A DNA stretch of 64,000 nucleotides from Pseudognaphalium luteoalbum (Eukaryota; Streptophyta; Magnoliopsida; Asterales; Asteraceae), in the NCBI GenBank assembly GCA_963422505.1, contig OY730193.1, forward strand, positions 2,609,796 through 2,673,795. The letters run 5' to 3'. Shown here one piece after another: positions 22,871-34,885 of the stretch. Made by a program: the position numbers and the translations under genes. The notes under the pieces were generated by a model, which saw only the letters and a program-made list of their open reading frames with translations, searched no databases and was not told the DNA's origin. Numbering within the stretch: the first letter of the stretch is position 1; each line of letters begins with the position of its first letter.

Positions 22871-24091
22871 TCTTGGTGTATTTGGACAAATGTGTGGGCT
22901 GGGCAGATATGAATGGGTATATATTGAGACTTTGAGAGGATGGGTCTATACTCTAAATGCGTTCGGTTGGGTTTAAGCTGTCAGCACAGATTTTTTTTTT
23001 TGGGTAAAGGGGAATGCCCCGGCACACTCACTTTTTTCAAGTTTTATAAATAGTCACTCGCAAAATTTCATCTAATACGCATCTTGGGTAAAGGTCAACT
23101 GTTTTTACTATATGACTGATCAAAATGGGTCTCGACAGGTCTAACATTTTTCGTTCATCAAGAGAATTACGTTTAAGTAAATGAACCAGAAAACATAATA
23201 CAGGGCTCACTACTACAACGGTACAACCTCTTGCTTGTGTGGTTTCAGGAAATACAAAAAAACACGCCACTTGTACATATTAGCCCACTAACCCGCCCCT
23301 ACTGACATCATTCGAATTGATTTTGTACTCATTCGGGCTCTATGGTTGACTTTTTAAGCGGTGAAGTAATCAATTAGTATACTGAAAGACGTTCAGGTCA
23401 ACCATCCATGGCTCATGATGAAACAGGCAACTTGGTTCACCAAATCCCCCTACAATCTGCCAAATTAAAGTCCGTGTGGGATGTTTTCTCTCTTATGATT
23501 CGACCTCCGGGCCAAAAAAGAAAAACTTGACGACTGTATGTTTATACACATCCTGTTGACATTGCGAGAGCCAAATCATCTCTACTTGGAAACCTAATAG
23601 CTCAAATTTATACTATCTGAAAAGTGCAGTTGTTTTTGGTACAAAATTCATTAGTAATGAAACAGATGTTTATTCTATTAGGAATTAGGATTGGTGTTTT
23701 AATTCTTTTAGAATTTGAGTTTTATGTAATTATGAATGTATTGATCTATAATTCTGGATAAACAAATGACTAGATAATGAGATTACGTTCTTTCTCATCT
23801 TGGTAACCAATATATAATTGATTGGTAGAGAAATATATATAACGAATGTATAAGTGATATATTGCGTACTTAATAATTAAATGTAAAATAGTTTGATAGA
23901 TTTTATGCTATAATTTTTTTGATTGGTTTATAATTTAGACCAAAATTTTAAATGTCAAAATAAGCAATCAATTTTGTAATACAAAGAATCATAATATATA
24001 TCTAATGAATCATTTACCACTACATTATTAATGGATATTAAATATTATATGAACTTTCATCATGTTGGTTTGATTTGACTTGTGTTATGTA
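22871..24091. other. Intergenic, no gene seen
   Basis: Contains a T-run then 'gggtaaaggggaatgcccc' near 22990-23020, possibly an old retroposon end read on the minus strand, but with no defined boundaries. The rest is AT-rich without coding signs. Confidence 0.4.
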
Positions 24092-24528
24092 TGTAAGGAG
24101 GATATTACCCTTATAAGCCCCAGATTCTTCATGTTCACGGTTGATGTGCGATTCGCCTAAGGTGTTACAATCATCCCTCCCCCCCTCTTTGGGACTCATC
24201 GTCCTCGAAGAGGTTTGCCCCACTATCCCGAACGGTACATGAGTTACTCTGATACCATATTTGTAATAGCACGTCCTACCACGACACAATATCGTTCACT
24301 TTACCTGCATGCGCATGACTTTTTCTTGGTGACCACCCTACGACTACTTCCCAGGAGGTCACTCATCCTGAAACTACCCCGGATCAAGCACGCTTAACTG
24401 CAATGTTCTCATGGGATCTACTACCATTGTGATCCCAAAATGCGTTGTGTCATGTAAGGAGGATATTACCCTTACAAGCTCCAGATTCCTCATGTCCACT
24501 ATCGATGTGATTCACCTAAGGTGTTACA
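24092..24528 (-). mobile_element. Cassandra TRIM retrotransposon with 5S rRNA-like LTR
   Basis: In minus-strand orientation: a complete 5' LTR 24528-24262 (267 bp, TGTAAcacc...ttACA type ends), three bases, then primer-binding site TGGTATCAGAG (24257-24247), a roughly 90-bp interior ending in a polypurine tract (complement of 24171-24193, ccctccccccctcttt), then a truncated 3' LTR 24169-24092 of 78 bp that matches the end of the complete one. The LTR contains the 5S rRNA-like segment that defines Cassandra. There is no coding region, as in all TRIMs. Confidence 0.85.
24341..24419 (-). other. 5S rRNA-like segment with pol III internal promoter
   Basis: On the minus strand the sequence includes GATCCCATGAGAAC, GTTAAGCGTGCTTG (5S box A region) and GGATGAGTGACCTCCTGGGA (box C region of plant 5S rRNA, one base changed). 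This is the conserved 5S-derived part of Cassandra LTRs and not a functional 5S gene, because the 5' part and the terminator are missing. Confidence 0.85.
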
Positions 24529-24912
24529 ATACCTTATCAATAACATATACCACCTTAAAAAGTTATCAATAAATACATTACAAATTTACTATGAATTAAT
24601 TTGGGAATATACCACCATGAAAGGGAGAGGAGACACACAAGGAAGTATAATAAGCAAACAATAACAAAAATTATATCCGAATTATAATACAGACTAAGAC
24701 TTTATTACCCGTAATAACATATTTGTTTTAAATTCTTTAACAAAGCTAAAAAGTTATTAGGGATAATATTAGTTCTAGATTACAATTTTGCAGATCATTA
24801 ATCTCCATAATCAATCTCAAATTTATATATCACAATTTCGTTTCATAAAATTGAAAGATGAAATGTATACATGAAGAATTGAAGATGTGCTCTTAAATTT
24901 ATGTATATTTTT

Positions 24913-25302
24913 TAGAGGTGGCAAAATGAATGAGTCGGGTCGGGTCGGGTCTTGGGTCTAGATGGGTTTGGGTCTAAATGAGTCCGGGTTTAGATGGGTC
25001 ATTTAGAATGATGGGTCTAAACGGGTCCAGGTCAAATGGGTCTCGGGTCAGGTCATCGGGTTCACCAAACTTTTTTTTTATTTGAGTGAAAAATGAAAAA
25101 AATGAAATGAGGTGGAAAAAAAAAATTACCCGCTAAACCCATCCAAACCCGTTGGTTAATTGTTACACGATTATAGGTTATATTGAAAAACACATTTAGA
25201 CCCATCCAAAAAATGGGGAGGAGACCCAACAAACTCATCCCCTCCTAAAAATTAATCAAATTGACTCATAATTAACCAATGGGTCTAAAATTGTCACCTC
25301 TA
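24913..25302. mobile_element. hAT-type MITE rich in GGGTC repeats
   Basis: 390 bp with a perfect 8-bp target duplication ATATTTTT (24905-24912 and 25303-25310). Left end TAGAGGTGGCAAAATG; right end reversed TAGAGGTGACAATTTT. The left subterminal part has many GGGTC/GGGTCT words, mirrored more weakly on the right as GACCC and AACCC. Non-coding. Confidence 0.85.
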
Positions 25303-25310
25303 ATATTTTT

Positions 25311-27501
25311 CAAAGAAATGACCGCCATCTTTTAAATAGACAAATTATAAGTGCACTTTATTTTAATAGGAAATGTAATTGGAGCCTTAAATAAAACATA
25401 TTCAGGACTAAATATGAGATAATGAAAATGTAACGCACCTTAACTAAAGTTAAACCATAAATGAATAAAAGCTAAGTATTTAAATGAAGCACCAATTAGT
25501 TAAGTGTGGCTTATAGCAATTTTGCAGGTTGTAGTGAGTTGCTTGACTTTAGGATAGCTCATTTATCAATTTTCCAGTTCCAACGGTTATTTCATTACCT
25601 TTGATGTAGGGGATATCCTATTAGTATATAGGTAAGATAAGAAGAGAGTTGGTTACCCATATATACATTTAATTTGAAGCCAAAATAATCAGTTTGTAAT
25701 ATGTATTTCATGACAATTGATGATTGTTTAATTTAGTACACATTATCTACAAATATTGTAAAATTCATTTAGTGATGTATGACTAGAAAATGTGATGTAT
25801 AAATCGTACCCCGTGAAGTTTAGGTACGAGTACTTCGTTCAATGCATCTTACAAAATCTCATATTGCGACGCTCATTGAATTCCAGCCCATTGCCATTTA
25901 GCTACATACAATCCTATTTAGTACGTCTCATTCTCTTAATAATTAATTAATTGCAGCTGGTATGTTATTTATCTATTTATTTATTAATATTAAATTAAAC
26001 TACTCATCTAACACGGAGTTCTAGTACTCATTTTGAGATTGCAGCAGTAGTATAGTATATAGTATATAGTCATAATAATTGGCATCATATAATGATTGAG
26101 GAACACGAGACCCATGAAACGGAATGAAATGTGGTACGTACCCCCATTATTCTATTTATTATTAGTGACGTGGTCAAATGTTAGGATCCATCAAAGCGGA
26201 TTTATTATGGATTCATTGGTTGGGTCGAGCTGATCCAAACTCTTATTTTTGTTATGTTAACTTTTTATGAAAGAACAATAACGGTGGTTCAAATATAATT
26301 GTAGAAATAACCAACTGTAGCGTTATATTAGGCCGATGTAAAACACAATAATTTGGATGACTTCCAATTCTATTCGAGTTATTTGACTAGTGACCTTTTT
26401 TAGTTTTTAGCCATTTGACAATCTAAAACTAAAACAGATCGAGTCATCTGATTCGTGTGTTTCATGTCATTTGTGAGTTTGTGACTATATATGCATGGAA
26501 GAGAGATTGAGAGAACAAAGTTGGGAGTAGTGTGTGAGTGTATAATTTGATAATTGGTTGAATTTTATATATGTATTTAATATTTGATAATTAATAAAAT
26601 TAAATGTATAACGCCGTGCCTTAAAAAGCAGTTTAACTTTGGCTGCATGTAAATGCCATGATAAATATGAGTTTTATTTATTATTCGAATGAAATACTGT
26701 AGTAGCATAAGACTAGCAACGTAGATCCGACGGAGTTTCAGGATTTTGCTTTCTTCATTCACGTGACAATTTCATCCTTCCATTCCTTTTCTTCTTTAAA
26801 CATGGGACCGGTTATCAAGGAACCCAGATTCATTATAAATTATCACCCCCTTTTTTCCTAGTCAAAATAACTTATTTCTATTTTGACCAACGTTAATGAT
26901 TTGTGGTACGTTGTAGTCCATCAATCACATTTTCTTGTGATTAATATTTTAAGCCAGATATGAAAATAATGACGTTTACGGTGCCTTTGGTTCACACCTT
27001 GTTTTTGACGGAATTCGAGTTTATTAAAGAAACTGATATTTTGTGAAATGTGAATTCTTTTGAGTAATACCGTAGAATTTTGGGACTTGGAAAATGATTC
27101 ATTTCATTTATAAATCAAATACCCTTATGGAATAGAATGGAAGTAAATTACATAAAATTTCAAGAAATGTTGCAAACAAACTCAACATCAGGATTTTAAT
27201 TCATTCCTTCCCTCACATGAGAATATATCAAATGATTGAAATAAACAAAAGAAAATTTTATTATATGAAGGAAATTAAATCAAAACTACCAACTTAGTTA
27301 ACCGTGTGGATAAGTGAATGTATTCTTTTCATAAATATTTCTATATTATTTTTTATAACTTTCTGCGCCACATGCGAACATCTTTCATGCATTTATAAAT
27401 GTAAAAAATCAAATTGACAAAATTACAGATTTTTTTAAACCTTATAGTTCTCTCTCTCCTTTCATCGCTCTCTCTCTCTATATATTATTTAAATAAAAGT
27501 T

Positions 27502-27546
<45 letters not shown>

Positions 27547-28441
27547 TAATATTAATTATATACTTATATAGGGAGGATGATGGTGAGGTGAGTGAGAAAA
27601 ATCAGAAAGAAAAGTTGACAGAAAGGAATTAAGCAAGTTGGCCAAGTTTAGAAGAAGGCCCGGGAGACAGCAATTATAAGTTAGATATATCCGTGTGTTC
27701 AACCAAAGGAATTGAAGAAAAAGCATCATATGTATCAATTGATCAAGGTACGTTATATAAATATAATGGTTGACATTATATATAACTTTTAATATATTGT
27801 ACAGCTAGAGATGTCCAGTTTATCATTAGTTTGGGCATCAGATTATGAAACAATAATTCATCAAACTCGATCAATTAATCAAAACAAGTTTCCGTACGTC
27901 ACTGTTCTTGGAAAATTGTTGCTAACTGGATGGTCGATCTAATGGTATCACTGATGATATTGTTTGAGATGGAGACAGATCCAATGATATCAAAATCATA
28001 TGCTATTTTGGATTATAAATATGTCAAAATCTCTCTTCTTTTTACTCAGTAGCCATCATTTATCTGGATGTACACCTTTAACTAGCTAGAAAGGTTACAA
28101 AAAACATACGTAGTATATATATACGTTCGATTTTACTAAAACACCTATTATTTGAACCATTGTTCTTGTTATATATGCTTTTGAGCCTACTTAAATTCAT
28201 GTGTTAACTTATCACGTGCATGTGTTCGAGTGTTAAATCAACATGCATACGTTTTCTTAAAACTAAAATAATTAGGCTATGTTAAGATTCAACTGTGTTG
28301 TTCAAATGATATATATACTGTATTTTGTTTATGTGCTATAAATCATTCATATGATAAGATAATTGACATGCAATCGGAATATATTTGTAAGTTTTCATCA
28401 TCTGCCTGCAGGTTAAACCTACTAGCTTGAAATTATAAAAG
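25311..28441. other. Long intergenic region upstream of the NAC gene
   Basis: No gene found. Contains CT-rich (about 27450-27480) and (AT)n (about 27510-27541) simple repeats. A stretch around 26980-27190 resembles generic 'GGTGCCTTTGGTTC' MITE ends but no partner end was found. The last few hundred bases should include the NAC promoter; a 'ctgcag' at 28407-28412 could be the acceptor of a 5' UTR intron. Confidence 0.45.
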
Positions 28442-30277
28442 ATGATGAATACGGGTAGTGGACAACTCTCAGTTCCGCCTGGCTTTCGGTTTCACCCAAC
28501 AGACGAAGAGCTGCTTTACTATTATCTGCGGAAGAAGGTTTCGTACGAGGCAATTGACCTTGATGTTATTAGAGAAGTGGATCTCAACAAACTAGAGCCA
28601 TGGGACCTTAAAGGTAAGATTATACTTTTATTTTGTACTTAACCCTACTTGATTGATATATTATCAGCATTAACTATTAACTACAACTCTTAGTTGCTCG
28701 TTGATCCTATTTACTAATTATATTTTCATCATTAATCTAGTAACTTAACTTAGCTAAATCAAATTAAATGAAAAATGGACAAATTAATGTTTGCACGTCA
28801 ACCATATTTTTGACTCTTTACCCAACTCGTCATCTTACAGTTCAAGTGTACGCTGAACAAAGTGGTCTAAATTCTGAATTAAGATACTAGTATTATATTT
28901 GGATATAGTTCTTTTTGAATTTTATGATATAGAAGTCAAACTGTACCCCTATTTTTGGCACTCTGGTCCAAAACTTATCTGATATCATAAGTTTTCAAAC
29001 TCATCATACACTAATTAAAGATATATACAAGACAATAGTCCCAAATCCATGGTAAGACAGCTGAAAATATGAATTTTCTAAATAAATTCGCTTGAACTAT
29101 AACAAATGTGATGTATATATCTGAATGCAGAAAAGTGTAGAGTTGGATCGGGTCCACAAAATGAATGGTACTTTTTTAGCCACAAGGATAAGAAGTACCC
29201 AACTGGAACCCGGACAAACCGGGCCACAACTGCAGGATTTTGGAAAGCAACAGGTAGGGACAAGGCCATCCATCTTCACAGCAATTCCAAAAGAATCGGA
29301 ATGCGGAAAACATTGGTCTTTTACACAGGACGAGCCCCTCATGGCCAGAAAACTGATTGGATCATGCATGAGTATCGCCTAGATGACCAGTATTCCAACG
29401 CTGCCGCACCATCAGAAGTCCAGGTACCATATAAATTCTCAATCACTTGGAAATAATGATACACTGGCCGAAATATACGCCTAAAGATAGGCTTAATAAC
29501 AATTGTCAATTGTGTACTATAATGAATGAATACCAAGTGGCTTTACGACCGGCCGATACTCAGTCCAATTTTTAGGTTAATGCATGTCTATTTTTCTTAA
29601 TCATTACACTTGTTTCAACTATTTAACCAAGTAAAATACTGTTCATGCTAAAACAGGAAGATGGTTGGGTCGTTTGTCGAGTATTCAAGAAAAAAAACCA
29701 CACCAGAAGCCCATTCCAATCCGACGATCATCATGATCATACTCTTCATGCTGAAGATGATTCTCATCACTTAATTGATCAAGAAATCGACAAGAATAGT
29801 AATGATATTGGTCATCTTCAAGCTCTACATAGCTACGACTGCAACATTACCAACAACACAGCATTATTTGATGGCAATTCAATGCATCTTCCTCAGCTGT
29901 TAACTTCTCCTCATGAGCACACACCATATTTTCTAGCACCACGTCAAAGTGGCCACATGATCAACGACATGAATTGTTCTAGAAACTTGTTGAGTTTAAT
30001 GTCAGCCAGTCAGGCTGGTTGTGGTTGCAGTAGTGGACAGCAGCCACAAGTGGACAAGCCACTGTTGGTAACTAGTAATGTGACCGCTGACTGGTCTTTC
30101 TTGGACAAGCTTCTAGCTTCAAACCAACATCACTCGGGCATTTTTGATCAACAAGGCCCGTGTAATGATCCTTCATCATCACAACCCTTTAATCACCCTG
30201 AAGTGAGCCCTCCGTCACATGTATTTCCTTTCCATTACCTTGGTTATGAAAACGATATTTTGAAGTTCTCCAAGTAG
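28442..30277 (+). CDS. SMB: NAC transcription factor, SOMBRERO type
   Basis: Three exons, 28442-28613, 29131-29423, 29657-30277, all GT/AG and in phase, giving 361 aa (a second ATG follows directly at 28445). The NAC domain covers about residues 8-170: VPPGFRFHPTDEELLYYYL, EWYFFSHKDKKYPTGTRTNR, GFWKATGRDK, KTLVFYTGRAPHGQKTDWIM and EDGWVVCRVFKKKNH. The C-terminal region carries motifs shared with Arabidopsis SMB/ANAC033: SMHLPQLL, TADWSFLDKLLAS and the very C-terminal FPFHYLGYENDILKFSK. SMB proteins act in the nucleus, directing lateral root-cap maturation and cell death; that role is taken from the family. BEARSKIN proteins are close relatives, but the start (SGQLSVPPGF) and end favour SMB. 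Confidence 0.92.
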
Positions 30278-31160
30278 ACAAGGGTGGTATGGTATTCCTT
30301 TTAAAGGGCTATTTAATTCATATGAAAAATTAATGTAGTTTCAAGGAACAATGTTGTTGTTTAGAGCTTGATTAATTAGCTCTTTCAACTTGGTATCAAT
30401 CGATCGTCTTTGCAGATTCTAATTATAGATTAGTGAAACGTACTCAGTACTAGTATCAGTATGACGACACGATGCAATCTTTTGTAGCCTTGATTTTTTT
30501 CCATTTTTTTTACAAAGGTCAGTCACACGAATTGAAGAACTACATTATGTACAAATTAAGATCTTCAACGAGCTCCTCAAGGATTAATGGCGTATCTCAA
30601 ATGGGATTTGATATGGTCACATTCAAACGTAGGAGACAAATAAATTAACATATTTTCAGGAAAAAAGTTGGCTGATAATCAAGGGCCCAAGGGGGCAGGG
30701 TCGGTTGGCAAGTTAACATATTTAGTCCATTTATGCAACTGATGTTACCTTTTTCCCTTTGAGTTGTTTATTAAATTTTTTATTTACGTGTTTATTAATT
30801 TGAGTCTGAATTAACTTATTTTTGGAAAAGTAAATAAAAAAAATACTTTGTTAACAACAAACATATTAGGTGTTTTGTGGTTTTGAAGAGATTATCTGAA
30901 TACTGTTTAAAAGAATTTATAGAGGAAAAGATAATTAGTGCTTTTCTAGAGAGAAAAGCGGTTCGAAAAAGAAAAAAAAAACAGGTTTAGGAATTTAAAC
31001 GATGCCAAACACCCTCCAATGTCTTCAAGTATGACAATGTTAAGAACATTAAATTTCTATATAGTTCTACAAATATCAGATAATTTTGTAAATAAAATCA
31101 GCATAAGCTAAACCAGGAAAGAAATGATTGATAGGTTAATTATATGAAAATGTAAAAGTG
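30278..31160. other. Intergenic, 3' flank of the NAC gene
   Basis: The first 200-300 bases are probably 3' UTR. No gene or bounded element is seen. Confidence 0.45.
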
Positions 31161-31479
31161 TTTGGAAATGTACCAAACTTTGACCAAATATCAATTGTAT
31201 GTACCAAACTTATATTTGCTATTTTTAATGCAACAAACTTTCAAAAATGGTGTTTTAATATACTTTGATGACGTGGCAATGACATGTCACTCTCTCCTAA
31301 CGCTACATGGCACACTATGCGCTCGTCGCGTCATCAAACGTCACGTGGCACGTTATGCGATCGCCGCGTCATCAAAGTACATCAAAATACCCTTTTTGAA
31401 AGTTTGGTGCATTAAAAATAACAAATGTAAGTTGGATACACACAATTGATATTTGGTTAAAGTTTGACATATTTCCAGA
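31161..31479. repeat. Long-inverted-repeat (foldback) MITE
   Basis: About 110 bp at each end are near-perfect inverted repeats: left TTTGGAAATGTACCAAACTT, right reversed TCTGGAAATATGTCAAACTT, then matching through 'gaccaaatatcaattg' and 'ttttaatgca.caaactttc'. The centre has repeated 'acgtggca' and 'cgcgtcatcaaa' words. No target duplication could be fixed, so the superfamily is uncertain (Mutator-like is possible). The open frame across it is not a gene. Confidence 0.65.
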
Positions 31480-31760
31480 CCCTAATCCCATGTGTAAATA
31501 GTAAAACAATGTACAAATCTGATAAATTATGCCTACTTTAGGTTGATTTTTAAGTTTAAAGAAAATAATTTTTCAACAGTTTTGAAATGTGTTGGGAGGG
31601 AGGCAGTAGTCCCTTGGGAGTTGGGCAGATGCTTTTTACCTTTTGTTGTTCCCAGTAAAACAAAGCAAATAATAATCTATCAATCTATTGTTTCTTGTTG
31701 TTAGTCATCTGATCAACTTTCCTTTTAGTGCCAATCATTCATCCTGTTCAGTGTTCACAC

Positions 31761-33602
31761 ATGGATGCAACTAGATCAAATGATCCAAGATCAAAGCAGC
31801 AGCAGCTGCAGATACCATTGTCCCCATTAACCGAATGGCCCGAGTATTTGCATATGAGTAGTTATCATCCATCTCCTGTGGCCAAACGTAGAGGTTGTCG
31901 AAAGCTGTTAGGACTTGGGAAAACATCAAAAGTAGGCAGATATCATGATGATGATATTATTTATGATAGTAAAAAGTTCCAACACGATAACAATAGATGG
32001 CGCTTATTGCTAGGAGTATTGGGATGCCCACTCGCCCCAATTCCGCTTGATATCAAATGCTGCAGCGGTGACTTTCATTACAACATCAAAGACATCCCTA
32101 TTGTATGTTCTAATATATCTCTGTCAATTACTACACTTACATATTCATGTATGCAAGCTTTTTCGTTATCAATTTTTTTTTTTTTACTAGAAACTGATTT
32201 TTGTATGCCAGCTGATATACACAAACATAAGTTGCTTGTTTTTTTATTACATTGACTACACGTTTTAATAGTTTACTATTTTCTGAACTTGGTAACTACA
32301 GGTGAGGGAACCTCGGTTTAAAAGGAAACCAGAGAACCTCTAACCATTATATCAATTAAATTTTCATTAATATACTCTCTAAACCAATAATTATTGAAGA
32401 ATATTTAGCGTATTTAGTACTCGTAATTCACATATTCCCTTAAAATTGAGGTTTCCTCCGGATTCAATTCCATTTAACTATGAGAAAATGGTCATAAGGA
32501 ATCATAATTACTGGTAGCTAACTAAAGTTATGTGCGTAGGAGAGATCTACAGCGCAATACATAATACATCAATATCTGGCAGCAACAGGGTGCTTAAAGA
32601 TGATGTCCAACGGCACACGGCAGCAACAACAGCAGCAGCAGCAGCCTGGTTATTATAAAAACATGTACACAACCGGGACTGTGAAAATGACATGTTGTGA
32701 AACAGAGGTTTCATCAATAGAAGGACAGAATGTAACTAATACTTTAAGTCCTAATATTAGTGGTGGATTACAAGGAACAGACAATGTTAAAGGCGGTTTT
32801 GTTCTGTGGCAAATGGTACCCGGAATGTGGTCTTTGGAGTTGGTCCTTTCGTCTGGCAACAAGGTTTTGGCTGGTAGTGACGGTGAAACTGTTTGGAGTC
32901 ACACCCCTTCACTTGGTACTCGAATAGCTAAAGGTCCCAAACGCCCCTTGCGCCGTATTATTCAGGTCTTTTTCTTTTCACTTTACAGAATTGAGATAAG
33001 TACTATTTCCCATTTTTATTATATACGTCACGCTAAATTACAATGAATGATCATAGGGATTGGATCCGAAGAGCACAGCAGGTTTATTTGCAAAAGCGGA
33101 ACATTTAGAAGATAAGAAAATTGGAGAAGAGGAATGTTTCGTGTTGAAAGTGTGTGCAGGGAGAGAAGAGGTGATGGCAAGGAACTATGGGCCTGACCCG
33201 ATTGCAGTTGAAGTGTTGAGGCATGTGCTATATGGTTACTTTAGTCAAAAGAGTGGACTTTTAGTATACTTGGAGGATTCTCAACTTACTAGAGCCATGG
33301 TAGAAGGATATGATTCGGATTCTGATTCTTTTTCTCATGATGAGAAAATGGAAGAAGTGATGTATTGGGAAACGAGTATCGGTAGTAGTATTGGAGATTA
33401 TAGAGAGGTGGAGGGTTTGATGGTTGCTCATCAAGGTCGATCTATTGCAACAGTCTTTGGCTTCCCTGATTTTTGCTCTTCGATACAAGTCCAACAGCCG
33501 TACATGTACAGGACTCGGTTTGAAGAAATCTGGAACATTGATGATGTTGCCTTTAATATCCCCGGTCTATCGAATCATTCCTTTCTCCCTCCATCCCACT
33601 GA
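31761..33602 (+). CDS. DUF620 family protein
   Basis: Three exons, 31761-32102, 32540-32965, 33057-33602, in phase, giving 437 aa. The first ATG is at 31761 (MDATRSNDPR). The family signature is clear: LLLGVLGCPLAPIPLD, then AQYIIHQYLAATG, KGGFVLWQMVPGMWSLEL, AKGPKRPLRRIIQGLDPKST, a VLYGYFSQKSGLLVYLEDS segment and the end EEIWNIDDVAFNIPGLSNHS. Function is unknown for this plant family (DUF620, single-copy-like cytosolic or nuclear proteins). Odd points: a run of eight Gln from a CAA/CAG repeat near 32620-32645, just before the second conserved block, and an acidic GYDSDSDSFSHDEKMEE insertion. It lies in tandem with the NAC gene, 1.5 kb apart. Confidence 0.88.
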
Positions 33603-34284
33603 CATTTCATGATCCGTTTAAAATCTTACTCAGACATTTATGGAACAGTGGGAGCATGACAAAAGACGTATAACTTTTATATAGGAAATTAGTTGTTCTA
33701 TTTTAAAATTTAAGTTGTTGGCTGATTTGTCAACATTAGCATTTAGCAGTATCCTATCTAACATATTCTATTACTGTAAGCCTGGAAGGTATAATGAAAT
33801 TTGCTATTTTGTCTGAGATGAATATGTTTCATTGCTTGTGTACTTCAGTCATGGGTCAAGTTTCATATTGGAGGGGGGAAGTGTGATGTGTCTGCAATTA
33901 TAAAAAATACTAACTGAAAAAGAAATACAAACAGCAGTACCATTTAGTACCATTTTTGTAAGTACATGTTGCACCAAATCGATTATTATATATACTGAAG
34001 ATTCGTAATGTTCAGCCGCCACATTTCGGTAACAAACTTAAGTGGTCTTTTGTGGTGACTGGCAGTCGCCCAATTTACCCTTTTGATCAATGAAAAATTG
34101 GCATTTGGATAACTAAACACGAGGTCCATAGATTTCCTAGAACATAAAATAATCGTGCTTTAAACTTTCATCATTGTATGTATAACAAATACTAGTAAGC
34201 AACGTTGACCGTGCGATGCATGACCCTCGTGTAATTATGCTAAGCCTATTTTTTACGTTATCACATGTATATTTATGTAAGTGT
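33603..34284. other. Intergenic, 3' flank of the DUF620 gene
   Basis: Probable 3' UTR at the left, otherwise no gene or bounded repeat seen. Confidence 0.45.
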
Positions 34285-34480
34285 CCCCATGATTGTAGCT
34301 TAGTGGTGTGGACATGAAACATAAATAAAGGCAGATGTCACGTGTTTAATCCTCATTCTCATGTTCCTTTAATCATGAATTACACGATTTACCTTTCTCA
34401 TGTTACCTGTGAGACCGGTTAACAAGGGGCCAACAATGAGTCGGTCTTACCCTTATTTATGTAGGTTGAATATTAAGTTA
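34285..34480 (+). repeat. Possible degenerate tRNA-derived SINE
   Basis: A pol III box A-like TAGCTTAGTGG (34296-34306) is followed 35 bp later by a weak box B-like GTGTTTAATCC (34342-34352), the spacing of a tRNA-like head. It cannot fold into a proper tRNA. The 3' end and target duplications were not found. Confidence 0.3.
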
Positions 34481-34885
34481 ATTACAACAAAATGTAGCGT
34501 ATATATTGTGTGATCAGAAAAAGAGATTTCATTTGTTTGTTCACTATATAATCACTTTTTGTGTGTTTGTAACATTAAGTAATGCGTGTCCATTATATAG
34601 ATCACAAAAATCTTCTTTTTCCTACACTTCTCATTATATAGTTCTCGAACGTCTTCCTTTTCCTACACTTCGAAGTATCCATTATAATAAGTTTCGATAA
34701 CCATACCAAACTTTGTGATGAAATTGATACTATTTGAATTCTAAAGAGCATATGCTCATATAGGTTCAAGTGATAAAATGATGTGTCTAATTTTTAGATG
34801 TTTATGTGCATGCCAATCTTTTATATATTTAGATTAATTCAAATGATTAGATGTGGGTCTAGTTTTTTAAATGTTTATATGTTAG

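Noticed and set aside
24341..24419. Functional 5S rRNA gene
   Set aside because: Only part of 5S is present and it lies within an LTR with the PBS and polypurine tract in place, which is Cassandra.
32155..32255. Extension of DUF620 exon 1 into the following frame
   Set aside because: A GT donor at 32103 directly follows the conserved KDIPI end; the extension is low-complexity and not conserved.
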